Shown: positions 1 through 9,177 of the stretch, piece after piece
Numbering within the stretch: the first letter of the stretch is position 1
Layout: every line of letters begins with the position of its first letter
Assembly (NCBI RefSeq): GCF_012272695.1
Contig: NZ_CP050902.1
Location: forward strand, 2,728,001 to 2,792,000
Direction: 5' to 3'
Length of the DNA stretch: 64,000 bases
DNA from: Nocardioides sp. JQ2195
GTDB taxonomy: Bacteria > Actinomycetota > Actinomycetes > Propionibacteriales > Nocardioidaceae
The notes under the pieces: model-generated
Told to the model about the DNA's origin: nothing
What the model saw: only the letters and a program-made list of their open reading frames with translations
Database searches by the model: none
Made by a program: the position numbers and the translations under genes

Positions 1-529
1 CTACGGCGACGAGATCGGGATGGGCGACAACATCTGGCTCGGTGACCGCGACGCGGTGCGCACGCCGATGCAGTGGACGCCCGACCGCAACGCCGGGTTC
101 TCCGCGGCGACTCCCGGCAAGCTGCACCTGCCGGCGATCCAGGACCCGGTCTTCGGCTACCAGGCCGTCAACGTCGAGGCCCAGATGGAGAACTCGTCGT
201 CGCTGCTGCACTGGACCCGGCGGATGATCCACGCCCGTCGCCAGCACGACGCATTCGGGCTCGGCACGTTCGTCGACCTCGGCGGCTCCAACCCGAGCGT
301 GCTGTCCTACGCGCGCGAGCACGGCGACGACGTCATCGTGTGCGTCAACAACCTCTCCCGCTTCCCGCAACCCGTCGAGCTCGACCTGCGAGAGTGGGAG
401 GGACGCCGCCCCATCGAGCTGCTCGGCGGTGTCCCGTTCCCCGCGGTCGGCGAGCTGCCCTACCTGCTCACGCTCGGCGCCTACGGCTTCTACTGGTTCC
501 GGCTGCCCAAGGAGGAGACCGCACCATGA
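1..529 (+). CDS. treS: trehalose synthase (TreS), C-terminal part
   Basis: Partial gene running in from the left edge; about 175 residues remain. TreS interconverts maltose and trehalose in the cytoplasm. The fragment opens in the GH13 catalytic domain with the stretch DRDAVRTPMQW, characteristic of trehalose synthases, and continues into the all-beta C-terminal domain (VLSYAREHGDDVIVCVNN region). The stop TGA overlaps the ATG of the maltokinase gene by 3 nt, so the two are translationally coupled. TreS and maltokinase are fused in some actinobacteria; here they are separate. With glgB downstream this is the trehalose to maltose-1-phosphate to alpha-glucan (GlgE) pathway; glgE itself would have to lie outside the window. 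The N-terminal catalytic residues cannot be checked. Confidence 0.93.
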   Translation, partial: YGDEIGMGDNIWLGDRDAVRTPMQWTPDRNAGFSAATPGKLHLPAIQDPVFGYQAVNVEAQMENSSSLLHWTRRMIHARRQHDAFGLGTFVDLGGSNPSVLSYAREHGDDVIVCVNNLSRFPQPVELDLREWEGRRPIELLGGVPFPAVGELPYLLTLGAYGFYWFRLPKEETAP

Positions 530-1917
530 CTGCCCTGGACCAACTGACCGAGTTCGTCGGAACCGCACGTTGGTTCGGCGGCAAGGGCCGCACGTTCACC
601 GTCACCGGCACCCGCCGGGCGGGCGTGCTGCCGAGCACGGGCGACGGTCCCCGGGTCGCCATCGACCTGGCCGAGATCACCTACGACGACGGCGACCAGG
701 AGCTCTACCAGGTGCCGCTGGCCTTTCGGTCCGAGGCCGACGACCGCCTCGAGCACGCTCTCGTCGGCACCTGGGACGACCCCGACTTCGGCCCTTCGCA
801 CGTGTACGACGCGGTGCACGACCGCGACGCGATGGGCCAGTGGCTGAGCGCGTTCGCCGAGGCCGAAGGCGGTTCCTCGACGCAGCAGGACCAGCTCGTC
901 TTCCACCGGCTGCCGGGCCACGAGCTCGACCTCAGCGTGCACTCCACGCTGTTCAGCGGTGAGCAGTCCAACTCGTCGGTGGCGTTCGGTGACGACTCCC
1001 TGATGAAGGTCTTCCGCAAGGTCACTCCCGGAGTGAACCCCGACATCCAGATCCACCACGTGCTCACCGAGGCCGGGTCGGACCACGTGGCCGCCCTCTA
1101 CGGCTGGCTGGACACGGTCGACGAGACCTCCGACTCGATCATCCAGCTGGCCATGCTGCAGCAGTTCCTGCGCACCGCCAGTGACGGTTGGGAGCTGGCC
1201 CAGTCCAGCGTCCGCAACCTGTTCGCCGAGGCCGACCTCCACGCCGACGAGGTTGGGGGCGACTTCGCCGCGGAGAGCGAGCGACTCGGCGTGGCCCTGG
1301 CCGAGACCCACCACACCCTGGCCGAGGCGTTCCCCACCGAGACGTTCGACGAGGTCGGGCTGGCGGCCCTGGCCGCGGCCATGCAGGACCGGCTCACCGA
1401 GGCCATCGAGGTGGTGCCGGAGCTGGCCGAGCACGCCGAGCGGCTGCACGAGATCTACGGCCGCCTCGTCTCGCTCGCCGACGTGGCCGTGCAGCGCATC
1501 CACAGTGACCTGCACCTGGGCCAGACCCTGCGCACCGTCAAGGGCTGGAAGATCGTCGACTTCGAGGGCGAGCCCGCCAAGCCGTTGGCCGACCGGCTGC
1601 TGCCCGACTCCCCCTGGCGTGACGTCGCCGGCATGCTGCGCTCCTTCGACTACGCGTCGGCCGTCGTGCAACGCGCGTTCCAGGGCTCCGACGACACCGG
1701 CGGCCGTCAACGCGCCTACCGCGGTGCCGAGTGGACCGAGCGCAACCGCAATGCGTTCGTCTCCGCCTACGCCGGCCGGCAGCTGTCCTCCGACGAGCAG
1801 CTGCTGCTGGCCGCCTACGAGGCCGACAAGGCCGTCTACGAATGCGTCTACGAGGCCCGCAACCGGCCGTCCTGGTTGGCCATCCCGCTGGCCGGGCTCA
1901 CCCGGTTGACGGCCTGA
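526..1917 (+). CDS. mak: maltokinase (maltose-1-phosphate forming)
   Basis: 463 residues, normal for maltokinase. Phosphorylates maltose from TreS to maltose-1-phosphate, the substrate of GlgE. The ATG at 526 sits in the ATGA overlap with treS, and the N-terminus (WFGGKGR near residue 15) matches the maltokinase cap. The kinase-like fold carries the Brenner-type motif H326-S-D328-LHLGQ and the metal-binding D345-F-E347 (sequence IVDFEGEP). The middle gene of a treS-mak-glgB operon; glgB starts 14 nt downstream. Also called pep2 in actinobacteria. Confidence 0.93.
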   Translation: MTALDQLTEFVGTARWFGGKGRTFTVTGTRRAGVLPSTGDGPRVAIDLAEITYDDGDQELYQVPLAFRSEADDRLEHALVGTWDDPDFGPSHVYDAVHDRDAMGQWLSAFAEAEGGSSTQQDQLVFHRLPGHELDLSVHSTLFSGEQSNSSVAFGDDSLMKVFRKVTPGVNPDIQIHHVLTEAGSDHVAALYGWLDTVDETSDSIIQLAMLQQFLRTASDGWELAQSSVRNLFAEADLHADEVGGDFAAESERLGVALAETHHTLAEAFPTETFDEVGLAALAAAMQDRLTEAIEVVPELAEHAERLHEIYGRLVSLADVAVQRIHSDLHLGQTLRTVKGWKIVDFEGEPAKPLADRLLPDSPWRDVAGMLRSFDYASAVVQRAFQGSDDTGGRQRAYRGAEWTERNRNAFVSAYAGRQLSSDEQLLLAAYEADKAVYECVYEARNRPSWLAIPLAGLTRLTA

Positions 1918-1931
1918 GGAAGGGGTTCACC

Positions 1932-4109
1932 GTGCCGGTCAAACCGATCGAACCATCCGAGCTCGCGCTGCTCGTCGGAGGTGGGCACGGCAACCCGCAC
2001 TCCGTGCTCGGCGCGCATCCCCACGAGGGCTCCGTGACGGTGCGCGCGCTGCGCCCACTGGCCTCCTCCGTCGAGGTGCTGCACGGCCAGCAGCGCACGC
2101 CGCTGACCCACGAGCACGAAGGAGTCTGGGTCGGCGAGCTCCCCGTCTCCGAGGTGCCCGACTACCGCCTCGCGGTCGCCTACGACGGGGACCCCGCGTC
2201 GTACGACGACCCCTACCGCTATCTGCCGACCCTCGGCGAGACCGATCTCCACCTGATCAACGAAGGGCGTCACGAGCAGCTGTGGCACGTGCTCGGCGCG
2301 CACCGGCGCACCTATGACAGTGGCGTCACCGGCACGTCGTTCGCCGTGTGGGCCCCCAACGCACGCGGCGTCCGGCTGATCGGAGACTTCAACAGCTGGG
2401 ACGGCCGGTCCACGCCGATGCGCCAGCTCGGCACCTCGGGGGTGTGGGAGATCTTCCTGCCCGACGTGCTCGCCGGTGTGTCCTACAAGTTCGCACTGCT
2501 CGGTCCAGACGGCCACTGGCGCGAGAAGGCCGACCCACTCGCCTTCGCCACCGAGGTGCCGCCGCAGACGGCGTCGCGCGTCACCGAGTCGGCGTACGCC
2601 TGGGGCGATGACCTGTGGCTGCGCCAACGCATGCAGCGTCGACCCACCGAGAGCCCGATGTCGGTCTACGAGGTGCACCTGGGTTCCTGGCGCCGGAACG
2701 GCTCCGAGCCGCTCGACTACGCCGAGCTGGCCGAGGAGCTCGTCGACTACGTGAGCGGCCTGGGCTTCACCCACGTCGAGCTGATGCCGGTGATGGAGCA
2801 CCCCTACGGCGGCTCGTGGGGCTACCAGGTGACCTCCTACTTCGCGCCCACGGCACGATTCGGGGACCCCGACGGCCTGCGCCTGTTGGTCGATCGCTTC
2901 CACCAGGCGGGCATCGGTGTCCTGCTCGACTGGGTGCCGGCGCACTTCCCGAAGGACGAGTTCGCGCTCGCCCGGTTCGACGGCACACCGCTCTACGAGC
3001 ACCCCGACCCGTCCCTGGGCGAGCACCCCGAGTGGGGCACCTACATCTTCGACTTCGGTCGCAACGAGGTCCGCAACTTCCTCATCGCCAGCGCGCTCTA
3101 CTGGCTCGAGGAGTTCCACGTCGACGGCCTGCGGGTCGATGCCGTCGCGTCGATGCTCTACCTCGACTACTCGCGCGAGCCCGGCGAGTGGACTCCCAAC
3201 GTGCACGGAGGACGGGAGAACCTCCAAGCCGTGCAGTTCCTGCAGGAGCTCAACGCCACCGTCTACCGCCGGGTGCCCGGGGTGATGATGATCGCTGAGG
3301 AGTCGACCGCCTGGGACGGTGTCACCCGCGCCACCGACCAGGGCGGCCTGGGCTTCGGCTTCAAGTGGAACATGGGGTGGATGCACGACTCGCTGGCCTA
3401 CGTCCAGCAGGAGACCGTGCACCGGGTGCACCACCACGGCCAGCTCACCTTCCCGATGGTCTACGCCTACGCGGAGAACTACGTGCTGCCCCTCTCCCAC
3501 GACGAGGTGGTGCACGGCAAGGGCTCGTTGCTGCGCAAGATGCCCGGCGACCGCTGGCAGCAGCTGGCGAACCTGCGGGCCTACCTGGCCTGGCAGTGGG
3601 CCCACCCGGGCAAGCAGCTGCTGTTCATGGGCTGTGAGCTGGGCCAGGAGTCGGAGTGGGCCGAGGCACGCCAGCTCGACTGGTGGCTGCTCGACCACGT
3701 GGAGCACCGGGGCATGCAGGACCTCGTGCGTGACCTCAACGCGATCTATCGCGACACCCCGGCCCTGTTCGTCGCCGACCACGACCCGTCGGGCTTTGCG
3801 TGGATCGACGCCAACGACGCTCAGCGCAACGTCTTCTCGTTCGTCCGCCGGGCACCGGACTCCCCCGATCTCGTCTGTGTCGCCAACTTCTCGCCACTGC
3901 CCTACGAGAACCACACCATCGGCATGCCCGGGGTCGGCTCCTGGGAAGAGGTGCTCAACACCGACGCCACCGGCTACACCGGCTCCGGGGTGGGCAACCT
4001 GGGCCGGGTCGAGGCCGAGGCCGGGGAATGGTCCGGACAGCCGGCCCGGGCCACGATCACCGTCCCGCCGCTCGCCACCGTCTGGCTGCGCCACGCCCGG
4101 GCCGAGTGA
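1932..4109 (+). CDS. glgB: 1,4-alpha-glucan branching enzyme
   Basis: 725 residues, typical of actinobacterial GlgB with two N-terminal CBM48-like modules (about 1-110 and 120-215) before the GH13 barrel. Introduces alpha-1,6 branches into glycogen or into the glucan made by GlgE. Active-site residues visible: nucleophile D403 in DGLRVDAV, acid/base E456 in IAEEST, and H523-D524 in SHDEVVHGK. Start is the GTG at 1932, preceded by AGGAAGGGG at 1917-1925; the frame is open further upstream but that part overlaps maltokinase and has shadow composition. The stop overlaps the GTG of the next gene (GTGA). Confidence 0.96.
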   Translation: MPVKPIEPSELALLVGGGHGNPHSVLGAHPHEGSVTVRALRPLASSVEVLHGQQRTPLTHEHEGVWVGELPVSEVPDYRLAVAYDGDPASYDDPYRYLPTLGETDLHLINEGRHEQLWHVLGAHRRTYDSGVTGTSFAVWAPNARGVRLIGDFNSWDGRSTPMRQLGTSGVWEIFLPDVLAGVSYKFALLGPDGHWREKADPLAFATEVPPQTASRVTESAYAWGDDLWLRQRMQRRPTESPMSVYEVHLGSWRRNGSEPLDYAELAEELVDYVSGLGFTHVELMPVMEHPYGGSWGYQVTSYFAPTARFGDPDGLRLLVDRFHQAGIGVLLDWVPAHFPKDEFALARFDGTPLYEHPDPSLGEHPEWGTYIFDFGRNEVRNFLIASALYWLEEFHVDGLRVDAVASMLYLDYSREPGEWTPNVHGGRENLQAVQFLQELNATVYRRVPGVMMIAEESTAWDGVTRATDQGGLGFGFKWNMGWMHDSLAYVQQETVHRVHHHGQLTFPMVYAYAENYVLPLSHDEVVHGKGSLLRKMPGDRWQQLANLRAYLAWQWAHPGKQLLFMGCELGQESEWAEARQLDWWLLDHVEHRGMQDLVRDLNAIYRDTPALFVADHDPSGFAWIDANDAQRNVFSFVRRAPDSPDLVCVANFSPLPYENHTIGMPGVGSWEEVLNTDATGYTGSGVGNLGRVEAEAGEWSGQPARATITVPPLATVWLRHARAE

Positions 4110-5002
4110 CCTTGCTCGACGCAGGACTGGTGCCGCTCGAGGGCGGGCACAGTGGTGAGACGTTCCTCGGGACGAGCGGCGACGAGCAGGTCGTCGTACG
4201 CATCCATGCGGGGCGTTCGGCCGCGCGGGGCGACGATGCCGTCGACATCGATGCCGCCGTGCTGCGCCTGGTGCGCGGGCTGTTGCCCGTCCCGGAGGTC
4301 CTGGAGGTACGCCGCCCCGACCCGGCTTCTGACCTGCCGGGGATCCTCGTCACGTCGTTCCTGCCCGGGCAGCGACTCGACCTCGTGCTGCCCGACGCCG
4401 ATGCCGAGCTGGAGGCTCGCATCGGCGCCAACCTGGCGGAGCTGCTCACCCGGCTGAACCGCATGCCGTTCCTGAGCGGCGGTCCGTTCGTCGATGCCTC
4501 GTTGCGGGTCGGCTCGTTCGGACCGGAAGCGGCCGACCTGCGGGCCTTCGCCGAGAGCCTGCTGTCCGGGCCCGCCCTGTCGGCCTGGGCGACCACCGAC
4601 CGGGACGCCCTGCTCGACCTGGCCGACCGCAGCCAGGACCTGCTCGACCCCGTCGACCGGCACTGCCTCGTGCACAGCGACTTCAACCCGAAGAACCTGC
4701 TCGTCGATCCCCGGAGCGGAGCCGTGACCGGGGTGCTCGACTGGGAGTTCGCGCATGCCGGGCTGCCGGTGGCCGACCTCGGCAACCTGCTCCGCTTCGA
4801 GCGCTCTCCCGCCTTCGTCGCGGCGGTGCTGGAGTCGGTCCGGGTGGACGGCGTCGGCCACGACGGCCCCGACGGTCTCCTCGAGCTGGCGCGGGCGGCG
4901 GACCTGTGGGCCCTTCTCGACCTCGCCTCTCGAGCGGGTGAGAACCCGGTCGCCGGCCGGGCCCACGACCACCTCCTCGCCCTCACCCGCAGACCGGGAT
5001 GA
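4106..5002 (+). CDS. phosphotransferase of the aminoglycoside phosphotransferase (APH) fold family
   Basis: 298 residues. Kinase-like fold of the APH/choline-kinase superfamily: H190-S-D192-FNPKN197 is the catalytic loop and D212-W-E214 the Mg-binding motif. Substrate unknown. The family phosphorylates small hydroxylated molecules and most chromosomal members are not resistance genes. It overlaps glgB by 4 nt (GTGA), so it is probably co-translated with the glucan genes and could act on a sugar or related metabolite; that is inference from position. A TTG at 4112 is an alternative start two codons downstream. Confidence 0.82.
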   Translation: MTLLDAGLVPLEGGHSGETFLGTSGDEQVVVRIHAGRSAARGDDAVDIDAAVLRLVRGLLPVPEVLEVRRPDPASDLPGILVTSFLPGQRLDLVLPDADAELEARIGANLAELLTRLNRMPFLSGGPFVDASLRVGSFGPEAADLRAFAESLLSGPALSAWATTDRDALLDLADRSQDLLDPVDRHCLVHSDFNPKNLLVDPRSGAVTGVLDWEFAHAGLPVADLGNLLRFERSPAFVAAVLESVRVDGVGHDGPDGLLELARAADLWALLDLASRAGENPVAGRAHDHLLALTRRPG

Positions 5003-5074
5003 CCCCGGGGCGTGTCCCCCGGTCACGGCCGTCGGCGGGGGTGTGCGGCCGGCGACGACGTGGGTGACATGGCC

Positions 5075-5080
5075 TAGGGT
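5075..5080 (+). promoter_or_regulatory. -10 element TAGGGT of a leaderless transcript
   Basis: TAGGGT ends 7 nt before the GTG of the Nudix gene, the spacing expected when transcription starts at or next to the start codon. No Shine-Dalgarno lies between. Confidence 0.65.
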
Positions 5081-5087
5081 GGCGGCC

Positions 5088-5867
5088 GTGACCGAGCAGC
5101 CGAGGACCGTGCCCGTGTCCGTGGAGCCCAGCCCGGACGGTGCCGCGCGAGTCTCGTGGTCCGGCGACGTCGGCGAGGGCTCCCTGCGGGAGGCGATCGG
5201 GCTGGTCGCCACGGCCGTCGAGTCCGCACTCCACGACCACGCTCGCGTCGAGGCGTTCGTGCCGGTCGACGACGAGGTCGGCCAACGCATCGCCACGTGG
5301 GCGGGTCTGCGGCGAGAAGGCGTACGCCGCGATGCCTCCGGCGACTGCGTCGTGCTGGCCCGGTTGCGCGACGACCCGCCGTTGTCCGACGGCCAGGGCT
5401 TTCGCGCGATGCTCAACTCCTTCCTGCCACGCAAGCGGGCGATCGGGCAGATGCTGGTGCGTGACGACCGTGATCGCGTGCTGATGTGCCGGCTGACCTA
5501 CAAGAAGGACTGGGACCTCCCCGGAGGTGTGGTCGAGGTCGGGGAGTCACCGCGTCTGGCCACCAGCCGGGAGCTGGCCGAGGAGCTCGGGGTCGACCTG
5601 CCCGCCGGCGAGCTCCTGCTGACCGACTGGTTGCCGCCGTGGTCGGGCTGGGACGACGCGGTCTGCCTGGTCTTCGACGGTGGCCAGCAGGACGCCTCAC
5701 TCGTCGACGAGATGGTCTTCGAGGAGCGCGAGATCCGCGAGGCTGCGTTCCTGACGCTCGACGAGATCGGCGAGCGGGCAGCCGACTTCACCCACCGTCG
5801 GGTGGCGGCCACTCTCGCCACGCTTCGCGGCAACGGCACGGCGTACACCGAGTCCGGGCAGGCCTGA
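5088..5867 (+). CDS. Nudix hydrolase with N-terminal GNAT-like region
   Basis: 259 residues. The Nudix box is complete: G147-x5-E153-x7-R161-E162-L-A-E165-E166-L-G, so Mg-dependent hydrolysis of a nucleoside-diphosphate-linked compound is likely; the substrate cannot be told. About 110 residues before the Nudix domain resemble the end of an acetyltransferase-like fold (AGLRREGVRRD-type strand). Start GTG is chosen because a TAGGGT -10 hexamer lies 7 nt upstream. Convergent with the thioredoxin/TPR gene; a hairpin separates them. Confidence 0.85.
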   Translation: MTEQPRTVPVSVEPSPDGAARVSWSGDVGEGSLREAIGLVATAVESALHDHARVEAFVPVDDEVGQRIATWAGLRREGVRRDASGDCVVLARLRDDPPLSDGQGFRAMLNSFLPRKRAIGQMLVRDDRDRVLMCRLTYKKDWDLPGGVVEVGESPRLATSRELAEELGVDLPAGELLLTDWLPPWSGWDDAVCLVFDGGQQDASLVDEMVFEEREIREAAFLTLDEIGERAADFTHRRVAATLATLRGNGTAYTESGQA

Positions 5868-5919
5868 CGGACTCCTCCGCCGTCAGTCCTGACCCGCGAG
5901 TGCCCGCTCGCAGGCCAGC

Positions 5920-5958
5920 GGGACGCCGGCGTTCCGGCTGCTCAGGGGCCGGCGTCCC
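5920..5958. terminator. hairpin between convergent genes
   Basis: Perfect 11-bp inverted repeat (GGGACGCCGGC at 5920-5930, complement at 5948-5958) with a 17-nt loop, between the stops of the Nudix gene (+) and the thioredoxin/TPR gene (-). No T-tract, so termination in either direction is inferred from position. Confidence 0.5.
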
Positions 5959-5967
5959 GACCTGCGC

Positions 5968-6927
5968 TCAGAAGAGCGCGGACGCGAGGTTCTGACGGCC
6001 GCGGATCACGCGCGAGTCCTCGTTGCCGACCGCAGCGAACAGGCCGAGCAGATGGGTGCGGGCCTTGTCGCGGTCGTCGCCCGACGTACGCCGGACCAGC
6101 TCGACGAGGCGGTTGAACGCGTCGTCGACGTGGCCACCGGTCAGGTCCAGGTCGGCGACGAGGGTCTGGGCCTCGACGTCGTCGGGCGCCTGGGCGGCGG
6201 CTTCGCGCGCGGAGTTGAGGTCGACGTCCTGGACCCGCCGCAGCACCTGCGCCATCGCCAGGCCCCCGGCGGCCTCCACATCGGCAGGGTTGGCGTCGAC
6301 GAGCTTCTGGTACTCGGCGACGGCCAGGTCGATGTCGTTGGCTGCCAGCGCGTCCTGGGCGGCCGCGTAGCGCGGATCCATCTCGGGCTCGGCGTTCTCG
6401 TCGCCCTGGGCACCACCGGAAGCGAGGGGCTGGTGCCGGCCGGCGATGCCTTGGGCGGTGAGCTGCTGGCCCAGCTGGTTGAAGAGCGTGCGCAGCTCGT
6501 CCTGGCTGAGCGCGCCCGGGATCGGCTGGCTCGCGGGTCGACCGTCGATGATCACCAGCATCAGCGGCACCTGGGGGATCTGCATGGCCTGGGCGATCTG
6601 CGGCGAGGCGTCGACGTCGACGAGGCCTGCGAGGTAGCGCCCTTCGTACTCGTCGGCGACGGCGGCCACGTCGCGAGCAAAGGTGCTGCTCTCCGGGGAC
6701 TGGGTGGGCGAGTGGAAGACCAGCACCACCGGAGCAGTCATCGACGACTCGATCACCGTCTGGAAGGACTGCTCCGTGACGTCGACCGAGTAGGCGCCGG
6801 TCGCCGCGCCGCCTCCGGCACTCGCCGGGGAGCCGCCGGCGGAGGGCGCGGCGGCAGGCTGGGACGCCGGACGACGCAGTCCGGACAGGTCGATGGCACC
6901 AGGACGGGAGAACGGCTGTTGGCTCAT
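5968..6927 (-). CDS. YbbN-like thioredoxin-fold/TPR co-chaperone
   Basis: 319 residues. Proline/alanine/glycine-rich N-terminus (about 20-45), thioredoxin-like domain (about 46-165), then TPR-like helices (about 190-319). Members of the family act as redox-inactive co-chaperones. The usual CxxC is absent: the position after the VVLVF strand reads HSPTQS, with no cysteine in the domain, so it should not be a disulfide reductase. I take the ATG at 6927 (MSQQPFSRPG), with GGAGG about 9 nt upstream, instead of the 54-residue longer frame, whose extra part lacks conserved character. Confidence 0.85.
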   Translation of the reverse strand: MSQQPFSRPGAIDLSGLRRPASQPAAAPSAGGSPASAGGGAATGAYSVDVTEQSFQTVIESSMTAPVVLVFHSPTQSPESSTFARDVAAVADEYEGRYLAGLVDVDASPQIAQAMQIPQVPLMLVIIDGRPASQPIPGALSQDELRTLFNQLGQQLTAQGIAGRHQPLASGGAQGDENAEPEMDPRYAAAQDALAANDIDLAVAEYQKLVDANPADVEAAGGLAMAQVLRRVQDVDLNSAREAAAQAPDDVEAQTLVADLDLTGGHVDDAFNRLVELVRRTSGDDRDKARTHLLGLFAAVGNEDSRVIRGRQNLASALF

Positions 6928-7186
6928 GCCCCCATCCTCCCCGATGGTCGCAATCGGGCCGGAATCACCCCTTGATCGCTTCGGGTGACACGACTTCGCA
7001 CCCACTCCGACCAGCGTGCCCCGGCACCCGTGCCGGACTCCCGGACGACCTCGATTCATGACATGATGCTCCTCGGCTCGATGGAACATCAGTCAGCCCC
7101 GACGCCTCGTCCCCGTCGGTGGCGGTGATTGTTCTCGACCGGAACCTGAAAGCGCGCGCAAAAGTACCAGTCTCGGAGGGAGTTCT

Positions 7187-7942
7187 GTGGCGAATCCGTC
7201 GTACGACTTCACGCACCGCCGTGTGCTCGTGGTCGGAGGCACTCGCGGTCTCGGCAACACCATCGCGCGACGCTTCGCCCGTGCGGGGGCATCGGTGACC
7301 GTCACCGGCACGCAGTCGCTCCGCTCGGCCTACGACGCCCGGCTGCAGGACTACGACTACCAGCGGCTCGACCTGACCAACCACGACTCGATCGTGCGGG
7401 TTGCCGAGCAGGTCGGCCCCGTCGACATCCTCGTCAACGCTGCCGGGGCCCGGGTGCCGCACACCGCCGACGCCCAAGAGCAGGAGTTCGTCTCCCACTC
7501 GGTGCGTCTCGGACTGCTCGGCCCCACCCAGCTGGCCCATCGCCTGCGCCACCGCCTGGCCGAGAGCCAGATGCGCGGCGGTGGTGCGGTGATCAGCACC
7601 CACCACCTGCGCCGCTGGTGCGAGATGGCGGTGGGCGGGGCCAACGCCCACACCGAGATGCTCAACACCACGTCCCGGCTGGCCGCTGCGTGGGGCAGCA
7701 ACGGCATCCGGGTCAATGCGGTGGCCTCCACCGTCGTGGTGCCGCGCCAGGCCCCCCAACGTGGCGACCTGGACAAGGAGTCCGGCCCGGTGCTGACCCG
7801 CACCCGGACCCAGCGCACCGGGACCCTCCACGACGTCGCCGAGGCCGCACTCTTCCTGGCCAGCAGCGGCGCCGCGTTCATCACCGGCCAGACCCTGATG
7901 GTCAACGGAAGCGGCGCCGGTGGCGCACGCATCGCCCACTGA
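7187..7942 (+). CDS. divergent SDR-family protein lacking the YxxxK catalytic pair
   Basis: 251 residues, classical SDR size. The Rossmann motif is good (G17-G18-T-R-G21-L-G23) and NAAG is at 84-87. The C-terminal motif region (GIRVNAVAS about 173) aligns with classical SDRs, but the positions expected for catalytic Tyr and Lys hold G151 and H155. S137 could fill the serine site. It may therefore be a binding or structural homologue and not a standard oxidoreductase. GTG start with GGAGGG at 7175-7180, 6 nt upstream. Divergent from the YbbN-like gene across 259 nt; the kinase gene begins 20 nt downstream, suggesting co-transcription. Confidence 0.8.
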   Translation: MANPSYDFTHRRVLVVGGTRGLGNTIARRFARAGASVTVTGTQSLRSAYDARLQDYDYQRLDLTNHDSIVRVAEQVGPVDILVNAAGARVPHTADAQEQEFVSHSVRLGLLGPTQLAHRLRHRLAESQMRGGGAVISTHHLRRWCEMAVGGANAHTEMLNTTSRLAAAWGSNGIRVNAVASTVVVPRQAPQRGDLDKESGPVLTRTRTQRTGTLHDVAEAALFLASSGAAFITGQTLMVNGSGAGGARIAH

Positions 7943-7962
7943 CATGGGCCGGGGTTCCGTCC

Positions 7963-9066
7963 GTGGGTGAAGTCTTCGCCGGCCGCTACGAGCTGCTGGA
8001 CCCCATCGCGATGGGCGGCATGGGCACGGTGTGGTGTGTCCTCGACCGCTCCGACAACCAGGTCAAGGCCGCCAAGATCCTGCGGCAGTCCGATGCCTCC
8101 TCGCTCCTGCGCTTCGTGCGCGAGCAGTCGATGCGCATCGACCACCGCCACGTGGTCACTCCGCAGTCCTGGGCCGGCATGGACGATCGCGTGCTGTTCA
8201 CCATGCCGCTGGTCCGCGGCGGATCGGTCGCCGGCCTCCTCAAGGAGCACGGCGCACTCCCGGTGCGATGGACGGCCCTGCTCGTCGACCAGACCCTGCA
8301 GGCTCTCGAGGCCGTGCACGCCGCCGGCATCGTCCATCGTGACGTGAAGCCCGCCAACCTGCTGCTGGAGCCGACCGGTGCGGGTCGGCCGCACCTGCGC
8401 CTGACCGACTTCGGCATCGCGGCCCCGTTGGACGAGCCGCGGATGACCAGGGCCTCGATGGTGATCGGCAGCCCCGGCTACATGGCTCCGGAGCAGTGGC
8501 GGGGCTCGGACCCCGACTTCCGCTCCGACCTCTACTCGGTGGGCCGGGTCGGTCTCGAGATGCTCACCGGCGTGCGCCCCACCTCCGACTCCCCCGTGTC
8601 GGACTTCCCGGTGTCGGGCTCCCCCCTCTCGGGCTCGCCCGCGTCCGGCACGGACGCGTTGCACACCGACGACCCGGCACGCAACGCGTTGACCGACCTG
8701 CTCGTCCGCGCCACCGACGAGGACCCGCGACGTCGCCCGGAGTCAGCAGCCCAGCTGCGCTCCGAGCTCGCCTCGCTCCAGCTGGAGACGCTGCCTCCCG
8801 AGCCCGGGGAGCGCATCGTGATCCGCGACGAGTTCGCCTCTCTGGAGCTTCCGGCGCTCCCGGCCAGTGCCCCGGCGCCCGCTCCGTCGAACCATCCGGC
8901 GACAGCGGCCGCCACCCGTGTCGAGCACGGAGCAGCGACCCGGGTGCAGACTGCTCCCTCGACACACCCGGCCCGACCCTCCGGCCCCTCGCGGCTTCCC
9001 GCGTTCCTGCTGTTGCTGGTCGGGGTGCTCAGCCTGCTCGGCGCCGGCTACCTGTTGCTCGCCTGA
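7963..9066 (+). CDS. membrane-anchored Ser/Thr protein kinase (PknB-like fold, no sensor domain)
   Basis: 367 residues. Hanks-type kinase domain about 8-265: Gly-rich loop AMGGMG (16-21), ATP lysine K38, catalytic H125-R-D127-VKPANLL, D149-F-G and the APE motif (MAPEQW). An Ala/Pro/Thr-rich linker (about 285-345) leads to one C-terminal transmembrane segment (about 346-366) that ends the protein, so there is no extracellular PASTA or other sensor. Residues 209-228 are a four-fold repeat of xSPxS type inside the C-lobe. GTG start at 7963 gives the common kinase N-terminus (GRYELL). Probably in an operon with the SDR gene. Confidence 0.9.
   Translation: MGEVFAGRYELLDPIAMGGMGTVWCVLDRSDNQVKAAKILRQSDASSLLRFVREQSMRIDHRHVVTPQSWAGMDDRVLFTMPLVRGGSVAGLLKEHGALPVRWTALLVDQTLQALEAVHAAGIVHRDVKPANLLLEPTGAGRPHLRLTDFGIAAPLDEPRMTRASMVIGSPGYMAPEQWRGSDPDFRSDLYSVGRVGLEMLTGVRPTSDSPVSDFPVSGSPLSGSPASGTDALHTDDPARNALTDLLVRATDEDPRRRPESAAQLRSELASLQLETLPPEPGERIVIRDEFASLELPALPASAPAPAPSNHPATAAATRVEHGAATRVQTAPSTHPARPSGPSRLPAFLLLLVGVLSLLGAGYLLLA
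8587..8646 (+). repeat. 4 x 15-bp in-frame tandem repeat in the kinase gene
   Basis: Four 15-bp units (8587-8601, 8602-8616, 8617-8631, 8632-8646) encode DSPVS, DFPVS, GSPLS and GSPAS. In-frame length variation between strains is plausible. Confidence 0.75.
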
Positions 9067-9177
9067 GCCGGCACGACTGCTGCTCGTCCGAGCCACCCAC
9101 GCCCGTGGGCCGCCGGCGCGAACGCCCCTCGGATGGTCCCCGACCGGCGGAGCGGGCGGGCCCGTGGCGCGGTCGGT

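Noticed and set aside
1848..4094. 748-codon minus-strand frame opposite glgB
   Set aside because: His/Gly/Val-rich shadow with no motifs; glgB active-site residues are clear on the plus strand.
7141..7170. ECF-type promoter (GGAACC -35-like) before the SDR gene
   Set aside because: A single short match without a convincing -10; too weak in a GC-rich genome.
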